NCBI GenBank assembly: GCA_963812525.1
Contig: CAWEVL010000003.1
Span: forward strand, 8,025 to 72,024
DNA: 64,000 bases
Reading direction: 5' to 3'
DNA from: Bog-756 sp963812525
GTDB taxonomy: Bacteria > Actinomycetota > Acidimicrobiia > Acidimicrobiales > RAAP-2
Positions 18,924 through 28,540 of the stretch are shown in pieces. The notes beneath the pieces are model-generated. The model was not told the DNA's origin and ran no database searches. It saw only the letters and a list, made by a program, of their open reading frames with translations. Every line of letters begins with the position of its first letter. Positions within the stretch are counted from its first letter, which is position 1. The position numbers and the translations under genes were made by a program.

Positions 18924-19839
18924 CCAGCGTCCCACCCACCGGCTCCCCTCCGGCGCCCCCCGACGCCTTCGAGCGGGAGCGTCCCCGCCTGGTCGGGCTG
19001 GCCTACCGCATGCTGGGAACGGTGGCCGACGCCGAGGACGTGGTCCAGGATGCCTGGCTGCGCTGGCGGACCGTCGTCCCCGGGGACCTCGACCGGCCCG
19101 AGGCCTGGCTGACCACCGTCACCACCCGGATCGCCCTCGACCACCTGCGGTCGCGCCCGCCGGAGGCGGGAGGCCTACGTCGGACCGTGGCTCCCCGAGC
19201 CGCTGGTGGCCGAGGCCGGGCCGGCCGAGGCCGCCGAACTGGCCGAGTCGCTCCGGTTCGGGCTTCCTGACCGTGCTCGACCAGCTCCAGCCGGTGGAGC
19301 GGGCGGTGTTCCTGCTGGCCGACGTGTTCGTCGTGCCCTTCGCCGAGATCGCCGTGACCGTGGGCAAGTCGGAGGTGGCCTGCCGGCAGATCGCCAGCCG
19401 GGCCCGGCGGAAGGTCCGGCCCGACGTGGACGCACCGCGGGCCAGACGGGATCCAACCGGTGGCGGGACCGACCGGGCCGTGGTCGAGGCCCTCCTGACG
19501 GCGGTGGCCCTCGGCGACGTCGAGGTGGCCCTGGGCTACGTGGCCCCCGACGTGATCTGCGTCACCGACGGCGGGGCCTCCGTCCGGGCGGCGAGGCGGC
19601 CGGTGGTCGGGGCCGACCGGGTGGTCCGCTTCCTGGTCAACCTCACCCGCCGGTATGCGGGCCACCTCACGGCCCGCCCCGCTTCGGTCAACGGCGACAT
19701 CGGCTCGGTGGTGTCCCGGGACGGGACCGTCGACCTGGTGGCGGCGTTCGAAGTCGAGGGCGGCCGGGTGGCGACCATCCGGATGGTCCGCAACCCGGAC
19801 AAGCTGGTGCATGTGGATGCACCCCCGTCGGTCCGGTAG
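18920..19839 (+). CDS. sigJ: ECF41 RNA polymerase sigma factor, SigJ-like (two frameshifts)
   Basis: Region 2 reads RLVGLAYRMLGTVADAEDVVQDAWLRW and region 4 VERAVFLLADVFVVPFAEIA. The ECF41 linker EAYVGPWLPEP, the fused SnoaL-like C-terminal domain and the terminal NPDKL motif are all present; these mark the group whose C-terminal domain replaces an anti-sigma factor. Homology changes frame near 19168-19173 (GCGGGAGGCC) and 19258-19263 (TTCGGGCTTC). In both, shortening GGG to GG restores a 305-residue protein. GTG 18920 overlaps the oxidoreductase stop, and the operon has its own ECF41-type promoter, implying autoregulation. Confidence 0.88.
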
Positions 19840-19930
19840 CCCGCTCAGCCGGCCCGCGCCACCACTCCGCTGAGGCGGCCGGGCCCGAGAGACACGGTCA
19901 CGGCCCTCCGGTGGCTTAACGTCTGGTCCA

Positions 19931-20801
19931 GTGACGCAACCGACGCCCACCGAGCACCGCCCCCTCCCGGCCACCCGGACCGCCTGGGCCGGCCTCGTCG
20001 CGCTGGTCGCCGTCGGCGTGCTGGCCACCGGCTGCGGGCAGTCGCTCTCGGACATCGTCGGGTCCACCTCCACCACCCAGGACCCCGTGGCCGCCGGGGT
20101 TCCCTCGGCCACGACGCCCCCGCTCTCCGGTGAGGTGGCCGTGGCGTTCCCGGTGGTCGGCTGCACCAACAGCTTCGGCGTCGTGCTCCCCACCCAGGGC
20201 TGGAAGCCCAGCGTCCTGCTGGCCCCCATCCCGACGGCCCTGGTGGGCAAGGTGGAGTTCTACACCGACGGGACCCACACGCTGCTCGGGCCCAACGGCT
20301 GGAGCTGCTCGGAGTGGGCGGCCTCGGCCGGCGCCGCCGGCCTGGTGGTCACCCCGGCCGACACCACCGCTCCGGCGAACTTCACCCAGGCCGAAGCGGG
20401 CACCGAGGGCGTCTTCGCCACCTTCGACACCACGGCCCGGCCCTCCGGGATCGCCCTGGTCTGCCCGTACTTCACCATTCCCCAGTGGCAGCAGCAGGAG
20501 GCCGGTTGCAACGGGTCACCTCCGACCGGGGAGCAGAGCGCCATGCCCACTCCTGACCTGGCATCGGTCACCGACCCCGCGGGCATCACCGGCACCCTCG
20601 AGGGCTCCGGTGGCCCGCACCCGGTGACCGGGGTGGTGATCTTCCCGCAGGCGGTGCCGGCCGTGACCAACGGCTCGCCGGTGGTCGTGGCCCAGGAGTC
20701 GTGCTCCCTGGTGGCGGCGTCCCTCTGTCCCACGGTGATCTCCGACTTCGAGGTCCGCGAGTTCCCGGTCCCGACCGCCCACGGGCTGCAGTCGCTCCTG
20801 A
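19931..20801 (+). CDS. Secreted lipoprotein of unknown function (3' end uncertain)
   Basis: A basic N-terminus is followed by the hydrophobic stretch WAGLVALVAVGVLATGCG, ending in a lipobox with Cys35, so the protein is exported and lipid-anchored. The mature part is Thr/Ser/Pro-rich at first, then has paired cysteines (VGCTNSF, WSCSEWA) and no family I recognise. The original frame stays open to 21082, but after about 20775 the sequence is arginine-rich with loss of third-position G/C bias. A +1 shift near 20770-20780 would end it at TGA 20799-20801 after a Cys-containing tail (289 residues). GTG 19931 is the chosen start; no clear ribosome-binding site is seen. Confidence 0.65.
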
Positions 20802-21055
20802 GCACTCGCACGTCCGACCGCGAACGCCGACCGCGATCGATCCTGCTCACTCCGGATGGCACTGCACACTCTGTGCGAGCGATTCGGGACGGGCTGCATC
20901 GGGCCGGTATAGGTTCGGCCCCCGAGATCGCGTCGTCCGCGCCGGAGCACTGCGGTCGGCATCGACGGAGGGGCACTCGGTCGAAGCCAGCAGGTTCGGG
21001 ACGGACAGGGCGGAGAAGCCGAGACGTGCCCGGCAGGTCCGAATGGAGGCAGGCC
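20802..21055. other. Intergenic region before the ftsH-like gene
   Basis: About 250 bases with weaker coding statistics. TATAGG at 20908-20913 could be a -10, with a poor -35 upstream (CGGGAC). GGAGG at 21045-21049 is a strong ribosome-binding site for ATG 21056. Nothing else stands out. Confidence 0.35.
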
Positions 21056-22951
21056 ATGGAGAACCACGGACGCGTCGGGTGACCGCCCGACGCCGGACCA
21101 CCCCGAGGGGGCGCTGACCCTCCCCGAGTCCGGGGTGGCCGCCATCGCCACCACCGACGTGGGCGCCCACCGGGAGCGCTCCCGCAGCGGCCGGCTCCGG
21201 CGCCTGGCCCTGGTCCTGGCCCCGGTGGCCATTCTGCTCGTGCTCCGGGACGTGCTTCGATCCGGGGGCCATCCCTCCCGGTGCCCCACGTTCCCCGCCT
21301 CCTTGCAGCCCATGCTGCCGGCCATCGCCTTGATCACCGTCCTGGTCCTGGTCATGGTGGTCCCCCTGGTGGGCGCCGGCCGCTCCCCGCACATCCTCTA
21401 CCGGCCCGATGAGCTGACCATGGGCTTCGACGACGTGCGCGGGCTCGGCGGGACTGGTCGAGGAGGTGACCAAGACCCTCAACCTCTTCCTGGCCCACCG
21501 GACCTTCGCCGAACAGATGGGCGGCTCGCCCCGCAAGGCCATCCTGTTCGAGGGCCCGCCGGGCACCGGGAAGACCTACATGGCCAAGGCCATGGCCGCC
21601 GAGGCCGGCGTGCCCTTCCTCTTCGTCTCGTCGTCGGCGTTCCAGTCCATGTTCTACGGGCAGACCAACCGCAAGATCCGCTCCTACTTCAAGGCCCTGC
21701 GCAAGCACGCCCGGCGCGAGGGCGGCGCCATCGGGTTCATCGAGGAGCTCGATGCCATCGGCGGCGCCCGGGGCAGCGGGCCGCGTCACGGCGAGGGCAT
21801 CCCCGGGGTGGTCAACGAGCTGCTCATCCAGCTGCAGTCCTTCGAGCAGACCCCGCCCGCGTTGCGCGTCAAGGGGTGGTTCGTCGACGGCGTCAACTCC
21901 TGGCTCCCCGCACCACCGCCGCCTCGACAAGCCGAAGCACGTCCCGGCCAACATCCTGGTCATCGGCGCCACCAACCGGGCCGCCGATCTCGACCCGGCC
22001 CTCCTCCGACCGGGCCGGTTCGACCGCAACATCTACTTCGGACTGCCCAGCCGGTCGGGGCGGCGGGACATCATCGACTACTACCTGGGCAAGAAGGCCC
22101 ACGAGGCCGAACTCGACGAGCCGGCCAATCGGGAGACCCTGGCCGCCCTCACCGCCGGCTACTCGCCGGTGATGATCGAGCACCTGCTGGACGAGTCGCT
22201 GGTGTGGGCCCTCCGCCGGGGGGCGACCCGACTCTCGTGGAACGACCTCCAGCACGCCAAGATGACCGAGGAGATCGGCCTGGCCCAGCCGGTCGAGTAC
22301 ACCGAGGCCGAGCGCCGGACCATCGCCACCCACGAGGCCGGTCACGCCACCGTGGCCTGGCTGGTGGGCAAGGGACGCAAGCTCGAGGTGCTCACCATCA
22401 TCAAGCGCAAGGATGCCCTGGGCCTGCTCAGCCACTCCGAGGAGGAGGAGCGCTTCACGAAGACCAAGTCCGAGGTCGGCGCGCTCATCGACATCGCCTT
22501 CGGCGGCATGGTGGCCGAGGAGCTGTTCTTCGGCGAGGCGTCGACGGGGGTGGCCAGCGACCTCCAGGCCGCCACCCAGAACGCCTGTCAGATGGTCGGG
22601 CAGCTGGGCATGGGCACCACGCTGATCTCGTCGGCGGCCATGGAGTACCCGGCCGGCGGCATCGTGTCCAAGGTGCTGGCCACCGACGACGGCCGCGCCG
22701 AGGTGGAGGACCTCCTCGGCGCGTCCAAGGACTCGGTGACCCGGATGCTCGATGAGCACCGCAACGTGGTCGAGGCCCTGCGGGACGCCCTGCTCGAGCG
22801 GGAGGAGCTGATCGGCGAGGACATCCTCCAGGTGATCAGGGACTCGCAGCCGTCGGGCGCACCGGTCGGTGGCGAGGAGTCGGACCCGACGGGCCGTCCG
22901 GACGGGGTCCGGCACCGGATCTCCCTCGACGCCCCGGCGCCGGCCGACTGA
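21056..22951 (+). CDS. FtsH-like membrane AAA+ zinc protease (three frameshifts)
   Basis: Two hydrophobic segments near the N-terminus are followed by an AAA module with Walker A EGPPGTGKTYMAKAMA, Walker-B-like GFIEELDAIG and the second-region sequence ATNRAADLDPALLRPGRFDR. A peptidase domain has HEAGH zinc ligands and the GGMVAEELFFG helix. Homology shifts frame near 21076-21081, 21450-21456 and 21908-21913; each is cured by removing one G or C. Corrected length from ATG 21056 is 630 residues, a normal FtsH size. It departs from standard FtsH in having Glu instead of Asp at the Walker B position and about 30 extra residues after QLQSFEQ. It probably degrades membrane or misfolded proteins, ATP-dependently. 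Confidence 0.85.
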
Positions 22952-22955
22952 TCCA

Positions 22956-22983
22956 CCGTCGGGCCCGAAGGGCGCCCGGACGG
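22956..22983. terminator. Imperfect hairpin between convergent ftsH-like and fur-family genes
   Basis: CCGTC-GGGC pairs with GCCC-G-GACGG around a 9-base loop, 5 bases after the ftsH-like stop and 17 bases beyond the fur-family stop on the other strand. A bidirectional terminator is plausible; there is no T-tract. Confidence 0.3.
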
Positions 22984-22999
22984 GCAGGGGCAGCGGAGG

Positions 23000-23422
23000 T
23001 CAGGCCCGCTCGGCGCAGTTGCTGCATCGGCCGCGGAACACCACCTCGACCGCGTCGACGGTCATGCCGTAGCGCTGGACCCGGGGCAGGCTGAGGCCGT
23101 CCACGCCCCGGGGTTCCACGTCGAAGATCAGCCCGCAGCCCTCGCACACCAGGTGGTGGTGGTCGGGGCCGACCTTCGGGTCGTACCGGGTGGTGCCGTC
23201 GGACAGGCGGATCTCGCTGATCTCCCCCATGGCCACCAGCTCGTTGAGCGTGTTGTAGACCGTGGCCAGGCTGACCTCGGGCACCACGCGACGGGCCCCG
23301 GCCAGCACCTGCTCGGCACTCAGGTGGACGTGCTCCCCGTGCAGCGCGCTGATGACGGCGCGGCGCTGGGGGGTGATGCGCCAACCGCGGGACTGGAGCC
23401 GCTCGGCCAGGAGGTCGACCAC
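23000..23422 (-). CDS. Fur-family transcriptional regulator (PerR/FurA-like)
   Basis: A 140-residue metal-dependent repressor. The winged helix (WRITPQRRAVISAL, then LATVYNTLNELV as recognition helix) is followed by the metal-binding PDHHHLVCEGCGLIFDVE and a second Cys pair in GRCSNCAE, the structural zinc site. Position right after catalase (GTG 23422 starts 1 base beyond the catalase stop) points to peroxide or iron sensing and control of catalase. The palindrome at 24981-24995 is its likely target. PerR versus FurA cannot be separated by eye. Confidence 0.92.
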   Translation of the reverse strand: MVDLLAERLQSRGWRITPQRRAVISALHGEHVHLSAEQVLAGARRVVPEVSLATVYNTLNELVAMGEISEIRLSDGTTRYDPKVGPDHHHLVCEGCGLIFDVEPRGVDGLSLPRVQRYGMTVDAVEVVFRGRCSNCAERA

Positions 23423-23423
23423 G

Positions 23424-24888
23424 TCAGCCGCGACGTTCCTTCACGCCCTGGGTGATCCGCTCGCCGAACTCGGGATCGGCGGCCCGGAAGTGGGCGATGC
23501 TCCGCTCGACGATGCCGTCACCGACCGGACCGGACGACACGGCTCCGAGCCCACCGGCGATGTTGTCGACCAGCCGGGCCTGGGCCTCGGCCGGCTGCAG
23601 GCGGTAGAGGTCGCCGGCCTGGGTGAAGTCGTCGGTGTCCCGGGAGTCCCACTCGAACGTCCCGGTGGCGCCGTCCAGCCCCAGGGGGGCGGCGTAGGGC
23701 CGGCCGGTCTCGACGGGACCGTCGAAGGAGTTCGGCTCGTAGTTCTTGGCCCGGCCCCCGTTGCCGTGACCGGCCATCAGGCCGTCGCGGCCGTAGTTGT
23801 CGGCCTCGGTGGCGTGGGGGGCGTTGACCGGCAACTGGGTGTGGTTGATGCCCAGGCGGTAGCGGTGGGCGTCGCCGTAGGCGAACAGCCGGCCCTGGAG
23901 CATCTTGTCCGGCGAGGGTCCGATGCCGGGGACGAAGTTCCCCGGGTCGAAGCCCGACTGCTCCACGTCGCCGAAGTAGTTGTCGGCGTTGCGGTTCAGG
24001 GTGAGCGTGCCCACCTCGTGGAGCGGGTACTCCTGCTGCGGACCACACCTTGGTCAGGTCGAAGGGGTTGACCGGGGAGGCCCCGGCCTGCTCGGGGGTC
24101 ATCAGCTGCACGCTCAGCGTCCACGACGGGAAGTCGCCCCGCTCGATGGCGTCGATCAGGTCCAGCTGGTGGCTGTCCGGGTTGAGCCCGGCCAGCTCGG
24201 CCGCCTCCGCCGAATCCAGGCACTTGATGCCCTGGTCGGTCTTGAAGTGGTACTTGACCCAGACCGGCTGGCCGTCGGCGTTGACCCACTGGTAGGTGTG
24301 GGAGCCGAACCCGTCCATGTGGCGGTAGCTGGCCGGGATGCCCCGGTCGCCGAAGAGCCAGGTGAACATGTGGGTGGCTTCGGGGGAATGGGAGAAGAAG
24401 TCCCACACGTTGTCCGGCTCCTGGTGGTTGGTGAACGGATCGGGCTTCTGGGAGTGGATGAAGTCGGGGAACTTGAGCGGGTCACGGATGAAGAAGATCG
24501 GGGTGTTGTTGCCGGCCAGGTCGTAGTTGCCGTCCTCGGTGTAGAACTTCACGGCGAAGCCCCGAGGGTCCCGGACGGCATCGGCCGAGCCTCGTCCCCC
24601 GGCCACCGTGGAGAAGCGCAGGAAGGTCTCGGTCTCCTTGCCCACCTCGGAGAGGAATCGGGCCCGGGTCCACCGGGTGACGTCGCGGGTGACCACGAAG
24701 GTGCCGTAGGCCGCCGACCCGTTGGCGTGGACCACCCGCTCGGGGATGCGCTCACGGTTGAACCGGGCCAGCTTCTCCAGTAGGTGCTGGTCCTGGAGCA
24801 GCACCGGCCCGCCCGGACCTGCGGTCTGGCTGTGCTGGTTGTCGACGACCGGGGCGCCGGACTCGGTGGTCAGGGTGGGCTTGGGCAT
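23424..24888 (-). CDS. katA: Monofunctional haem catalase (one frameshift)
   Basis: The enzyme dismutates hydrogen peroxide. The N-terminal half has ARFNRERIPERVVHANGSAA with the distal-side His, and later GNNTPIFFIRDPLKFPDFIH. The C-terminal half has the proximal haem ligand region RLFAYGDAHRYRLGINH. Frame changes at 24035-24048: one extra base in TGGTCCGCAGCAG gives KVWSQQEYPLHEVG, aligning without a gap to the usual K-V-W-x4-YP segment. Corrected length 487 residues suits the small-subunit catalases. ATG 24888 has GGAGG upstream. It is followed by the Fur-family gene. The exact one-base fit favours a sequencing error over decay. Confidence 0.92.
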
Positions 24889-24977
24889 TGGGAACCTCCA
24901 CGTGGGCGTGCCGTTGGCCGGTGCACCGATCGAGCAGCTGCTGCTCGATCGGTGACTCGATTACCGGAATACTTCGA

Positions 24978-25006
24978 ATGTTAGAACTATTCTAACTACC
25001 GGTCAA
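24978..25006 (-). promoter_or_regulatory. Catalase promoter with embedded Fur/PerR-type palindrome
   Basis: On the minus strand TTGACC (25006-25001) and TAACAT (24983-24978) are separated by 17 bases. The spacer and the first bases of the -10 carry TTAGAATAGTTCTAA (24981-24995), a 6-bp inverted repeat around 3 bases, similar to Fur-family boxes. A bound repressor would cover the RNA polymerase site. The A/T content here is far above the surroundings. Confidence 0.7.
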
Positions 25007-25121
25007 GGGGAACGCGGTCAGGGCGGCGCGGTGCCCGACCCGGGCCGGCGGCGACCAGCGCCGTTTGCCGACCAGCGCCGTCCCCTGGGAATCCCCCGGC
25101 ACCGGGATCCCGGCTCGCACC

Positions 25122-25127
25122 TATGCT
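25122..25127 (+). promoter_or_regulatory. -10 element of the cyclase/AAA gene (leaderless)
   Basis: TATGCT followed by 6 bases and GTG 25134. It supports that start over the upstream in-frame one at 25065. Confidence 0.55.
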
Positions 25128-25133
25128 TGCGGG

Positions 25134-28100
25134 GTGACCGTCGGACACGGCACTCGCACCGTGCTCTTCACCGACATGGTGGGCTCGACCGCACTGCGGA
25201 CATCGCTGGGGGACAACGCGGCCGATGTGCTCCGGGCCGAGCACGAACGCATACTCCGCTCCACCGTCGAGGACCACGGCGGCACGGTTGTGAAGGTCAT
25301 GGGTGACGGTCTCATGGCCGTCTTCGACGGTGCCGCGACCGGCGTGGCCGCCGGGGTGGCCCTGCAGCAGGCGGTCCATCGCCAGGCGGAGCGATCCACG
25401 CTCCCCATTCAGATCCGGGTGGGAATCGCCGCCGGCGATGTCACGTGGGACGCCGACGACTATCACGGCACGCCGGTGGTCGAGGCCGCCCGGCTGGAAC
25501 CGAAGGCCGTGCCGGGAACCGTTCTGGTCTCGGAACTGGTGCGGCTGCTTGCCGGCTCCCGGACCGAGTTCGACTTCGCCGCGGCCGGACCGTTCGAGTT
25601 GAAGGGGCTTCCCGGTCCGGTGACCGCCTACGAGGTGGCGTGGTCGCCCGAGGCCGACGTGGTGGCCACCCTGCCGGGGCCGCTCTCGTCCCGTGACGAC
25701 CCGCCCTTCGTGGGCCGCGAGGGGGAACGGGAGCAGCTCGGTGCGCTGTGGCGGGCCACCGGCCCCGACGGCTTCCATCTGGCCTTCATCACCGGTGAAG
25801 CCGGCATCGGTAAGAGCCGGCTGGCCGCTGAGGTGGCCCGCGCCGCCCACGGTGACGGAGGCACCGTGCTGTTCGGTCGATGCGACGACGAACTCGACGT
25901 GCCCTACCAACCCGTCGTCGAGGCCCTCAGACACTTCCTCGGACAGTGCCCGCCCGCCTATCTGAGGGACGAGCTGGGAGCCGGTGCCGGTGAGCTGGTC
26001 CGGTTGGTCCCGGAACTCGCTGACCGATTCCCCGGTCTGGCACCGGCGCCGTCGACCGACGCCGAGACGGCCCGATACCGGTTGTTCGAGGCGGTCAGCG
26101 CCTGGCTGGCCGCCGCCTCCGAGACCAAGTCGATCCTCTTCGCCATCGATGACCTCCAATGGGGATCGCGCGCCACCCACCTGCTGGTCAGGCATCTGGC
26201 TCGCTCGAGTGCGGACCTGCGGGTGCTGCTGGTGGCGACGTGGCGCGACACCGACGGCGCACCGGATCGGACCCTGGATGCGCTCCTCGGCGATCTGGCC
26301 ACCGGTGCCCGGCCCACCAGGATTCGACTTCCCGGGCTGGCGCGCCAGGAGGTCGACCGCTTCATCGATCAGGCCCTGGAGCGGTCGGTGGCGGGGTCGG
26401 TGGCGGGGTCGGTGGCGGGGTCGGTGGCGGGGTCGGTCCCGGTCGCCGGACTCTCGGAGCGCCTGGGCGCCGCGCTCTATCGGAAGACGGAGGGCAATCC
26501 CTTCTTCGTGCAGGAGCTCACGAGGGACCTGCTCGACCTCGGTCTCGCCGACCTGGCCGCCCTCGATGAGGACGTGCATGGACGGCTCGGCGTCCCCGAG
26601 ACCGTGCGGGATGTCGTCCTGCGTCGGGTCCGGCGCCTGGATGACATGTGCCAGCGGGTGCTGGCTGCGGCGTCGATCGTCGGGACCCAGTTCGAGGTCT
26701 CGGTCGTCGAGCGGATCCTCAACCTGTCCGGTGACGAGGTGATCGATTCGCTCGAGGTGGCGATGACGGCACGTCTGGTGCGTGAGAGCACGGGTTCGGT
26801 GGGCGTCTTCCAGTTCGAGCACGGACTCTTCCGTGACGTGCTCTACTCGGAGTTGGGTGTGACCCGACGTGCCCGGCTGCACGCTCGGACGGCGGCCGAG
26901 CTCGAAGCGGTCCATGCCGATGACCTCGATCCGTGGGCGGCCGACATTGCCGCCCACCTTCTCGCCGTGGACGACCGGGACACGACCGACCGCGCCGTGG
27001 AATTCCTCATCCGGGCCGGAGAGGTTGCCGCCCGCGGCCTCTCGTACGAGCAGTCGGTGGCCACGCTCGACCAGGCGCTGTCGGTCGTCGAGTCGGCTGA
27101 CGCCCCGGACACGGATCGGAGACTCCGGGTGTTGCTGGCGCTGGGGGATGCGAAGTTCCGGACCCTCGACTTCGACGGTTCGAACAAGGCCTTTCTGCAG
27201 GCCGTCGACGGGGCGCGGCACCTGGGACGACCGGAAGCGTTGGCCCGGGCCACCTGCGGGCTGGCTCGGGCGGTGCAGCCCGGTGCACCCGATCTCGGGC
27301 TGGGACGCCTGCTCGACGAGGCGCTCGATGCGCTGACCGAAGACGACTCGTACCTGCGGGCGCAGCTCCTCGCCGTCACCGCGGCCCATTCGCTGCAGAA
27401 CTCCGACCAGGGCCCGCGACACGATCTGGTCGCCGAGGCCGTGGCCATGGCGGAGCGTCTCGGCGACCCGGGCGAAGTCGCATTCGTGCTGGGGGTGTCG
27501 GTGATCGCCACGTTCAGCCCGGACCTGCTCGAGCAACGACTGCACTACATCGACACCCAGCTCGAGCGCTCGGCCTGCTCGGGGCACCTCGAGGCGGCCT
27601 GTGAGGCCTACGGCTGGCGGGCCACGTCACTCGTCGAGACCGGCCGGCCCGACACCGTCCGTGATGACGTCGAGGCCATGCAACACCTCGCCGACCAGTT
27701 GGGACAGCCCTGGTACCGCGCCATGGCCCAGCAGCGGCGCGCCATGGTGGCCCAGCTGTCCGGCGACTACGAGACGGCGGAGGCGTTGGCCGACCATTCG
27801 CTCGCCGCGGCGCCCCAGCAGCAGTTGGCGGTACTGGCCGGCTATGCCGGTCTGACCTGGACCGTCCGACGGGACCAGGGCCGGCTGGCCGAGGTGGAGC
27901 CCGCGCTCCTGGCCTTTGCCGCCATGACGCCTGACGTGCCGGCCTGGAAGGCGACGATCGCCGTCACGGCACTCGAACTCGGCCGACCCGACGATGCACG
28001 GGCCGAGTTGGACACCTTGGTGCAGCGGGGCCTTCCGTCGATCCCGAAGGACTGGCTCTGGCTGGCCACGACGGTGCTCGCGTCGGAAGTCGCCGCCGCG

Positions 28101-28481
28101 GTCGCCGAGCCCGATCTCGTGGGCGAACTGCTGGCCCTCCTCCGCCCCTATCAGCGGCGCGGTGTGCCAGTGGCCATCGGAGTCGGCTACCTGGGCACGA
28201 CCTCGCGGGCGCTCGGTCTGCTCGCCTCACGACTGGGCGACCATCCCACGGCCATCGCCGATCTCACCGACGCCCTCGACATCGAGACCAGGATCGGCGC
28301 ACCCGCGTACGAAGCCCGGACCATGGTGGCGCTGGCTCGCGCCCACCTCGATCGCGCCGAACCGCACGACTCGGATCGGGCCACCGACCTGCTATGCGAC
28401 GCCCGGGCCATCGCCGAGCGTCTGGACCTCCGAACCGTGGCGTCGGACGCGTCCACCCTGCTGAGCGTGGTCCGGCCCTAA
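25134..28481 (+). CDS. Class III nucleotide cyclase fused to AAA ATPase and TPR-like region
   Basis: A 1115-residue multidomain regulator. Residues about 5-170 form a class III cyclase: FTDMVGST (first metal Asp), VVKVMGDGLMAVF (substrate Lys and second Asp) and GTPVVEAARLE, where the usual catalytic Asn is replaced by Glu. Around 220-230 lies Walker A TGEAGIGKSRL of a STAND/AAA-type ATPase, followed by FAIDDLQWGS as Walker B. The long C-terminal half is helical and TPR-like. This architecture is common in actinobacteria and links nucleotide-dependent switching to an output not yet known. The missing Asn may lower cyclase activity. No DNA-binding domain is seen. Confidence 0.9.
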   Translation: MTVGHGTRTVLFTDMVGSTALRTSLGDNAADVLRAEHERILRSTVEDHGGTVVKVMGDGLMAVFDGAATGVAAGVALQQAVHRQAERSTLPIQIRVGIAAGDVTWDADDYHGTPVVEAARLEPKAVPGTVLVSELVRLLAGSRTEFDFAAAGPFELKGLPGPVTAYEVAWSPEADVVATLPGPLSSRDDPPFVGREGEREQLGALWRATGPDGFHLAFITGEAGIGKSRLAAEVARAAHGDGGTVLFGRCDDELDVPYQPVVEALRHFLGQCPPAYLRDELGAGAGELVRLVPELADRFPGLAPAPSTDAETARYRLFEAVSAWLAAASETKSILFAIDDLQWGSRATHLLVRHLARSSADLRVLLVATWRDTDGAPDRTLDALLGDLATGARPTRIRLPGLARQEVDRFIDQALERSVAGSVAGSVAGSVAGSVPVAGLSERLGAALYRKTEGNPFFVQELTRDLLDLGLADLAALDEDVHGRLGVPETVRDVVLRRVRRLDDMCQRVLAAASIVGTQFEVSVVERILNLSGDEVIDSLEVAMTARLVRESTGSVGVFQFEHGLFRDVLYSELGVTRRARLHARTAAELEAVHADDLDPWAADIAAHLLAVDDRDTTDRAVEFLIRAGEVAARGLSYEQSVATLDQALSVVESADAPDTDRRLRVLLALGDAKFRTLDFDGSNKAFLQAVDGARHLGRPEALARATCGLARAVQPGAPDLGLGRLLDEALDALTEDDSYLRAQLLAVTAAHSLQNSDQGPRHDLVAEAVAMAERLGDPGEVAFVLGVSVIATFSPDLLEQRLHYIDTQLERSACSGHLEAACEAYGWRATSLVETGRPDTVRDDVEAMQHLADQLGQPWYRAMAQQRRAMVAQLSGDYETAEALADHSLAAAPQQQLAVLAGYAGLTWTVRRDQGRLAEVEPALLAFAAMTPDVPAWKATIAVTALELGRPDDARAELDTLVQRGLPSIPKDWLWLATTVLASEVAAAVAEPDLVGELLALLRPYQRRGVPVAIGVGYLGTTSRALGLLASRLGDHPTAIADLTDALDIETRIGAPAYEARTMVALARAHLDRAEPHDSDRATDLLCDARAIAERLDLRTVASDASTLLSVVRP
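26385..26432 (+). repeat. 12-bp minisatellite (4 units) inside the cyclase/AAA gene
   Basis: TCGGTGGCGGGG repeats at 26385, 26397, 26409 and 26421, with a partial fifth copy. The units are identical, in frame and encode (S-V-A-G)n between the ATPase core and the helical region. Identical copies suggest recent slippage. Confidence 0.9.
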
Positions 28482-28540
28482 CCCGGGGCCGGGAGGACGA
28501 GACCGGGTCCCGGGGGCGACCCCACGTCCGGAGCGGTGGC

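Noticed and set aside
20802..21082. Arginine-rich C-terminal extension of the lipoprotein
   Set aside because: Third-position G/C bias is lost after about 20775, and a strong ribosome-binding site plus ATG 21056 for the FtsH-like protein lies inside it.
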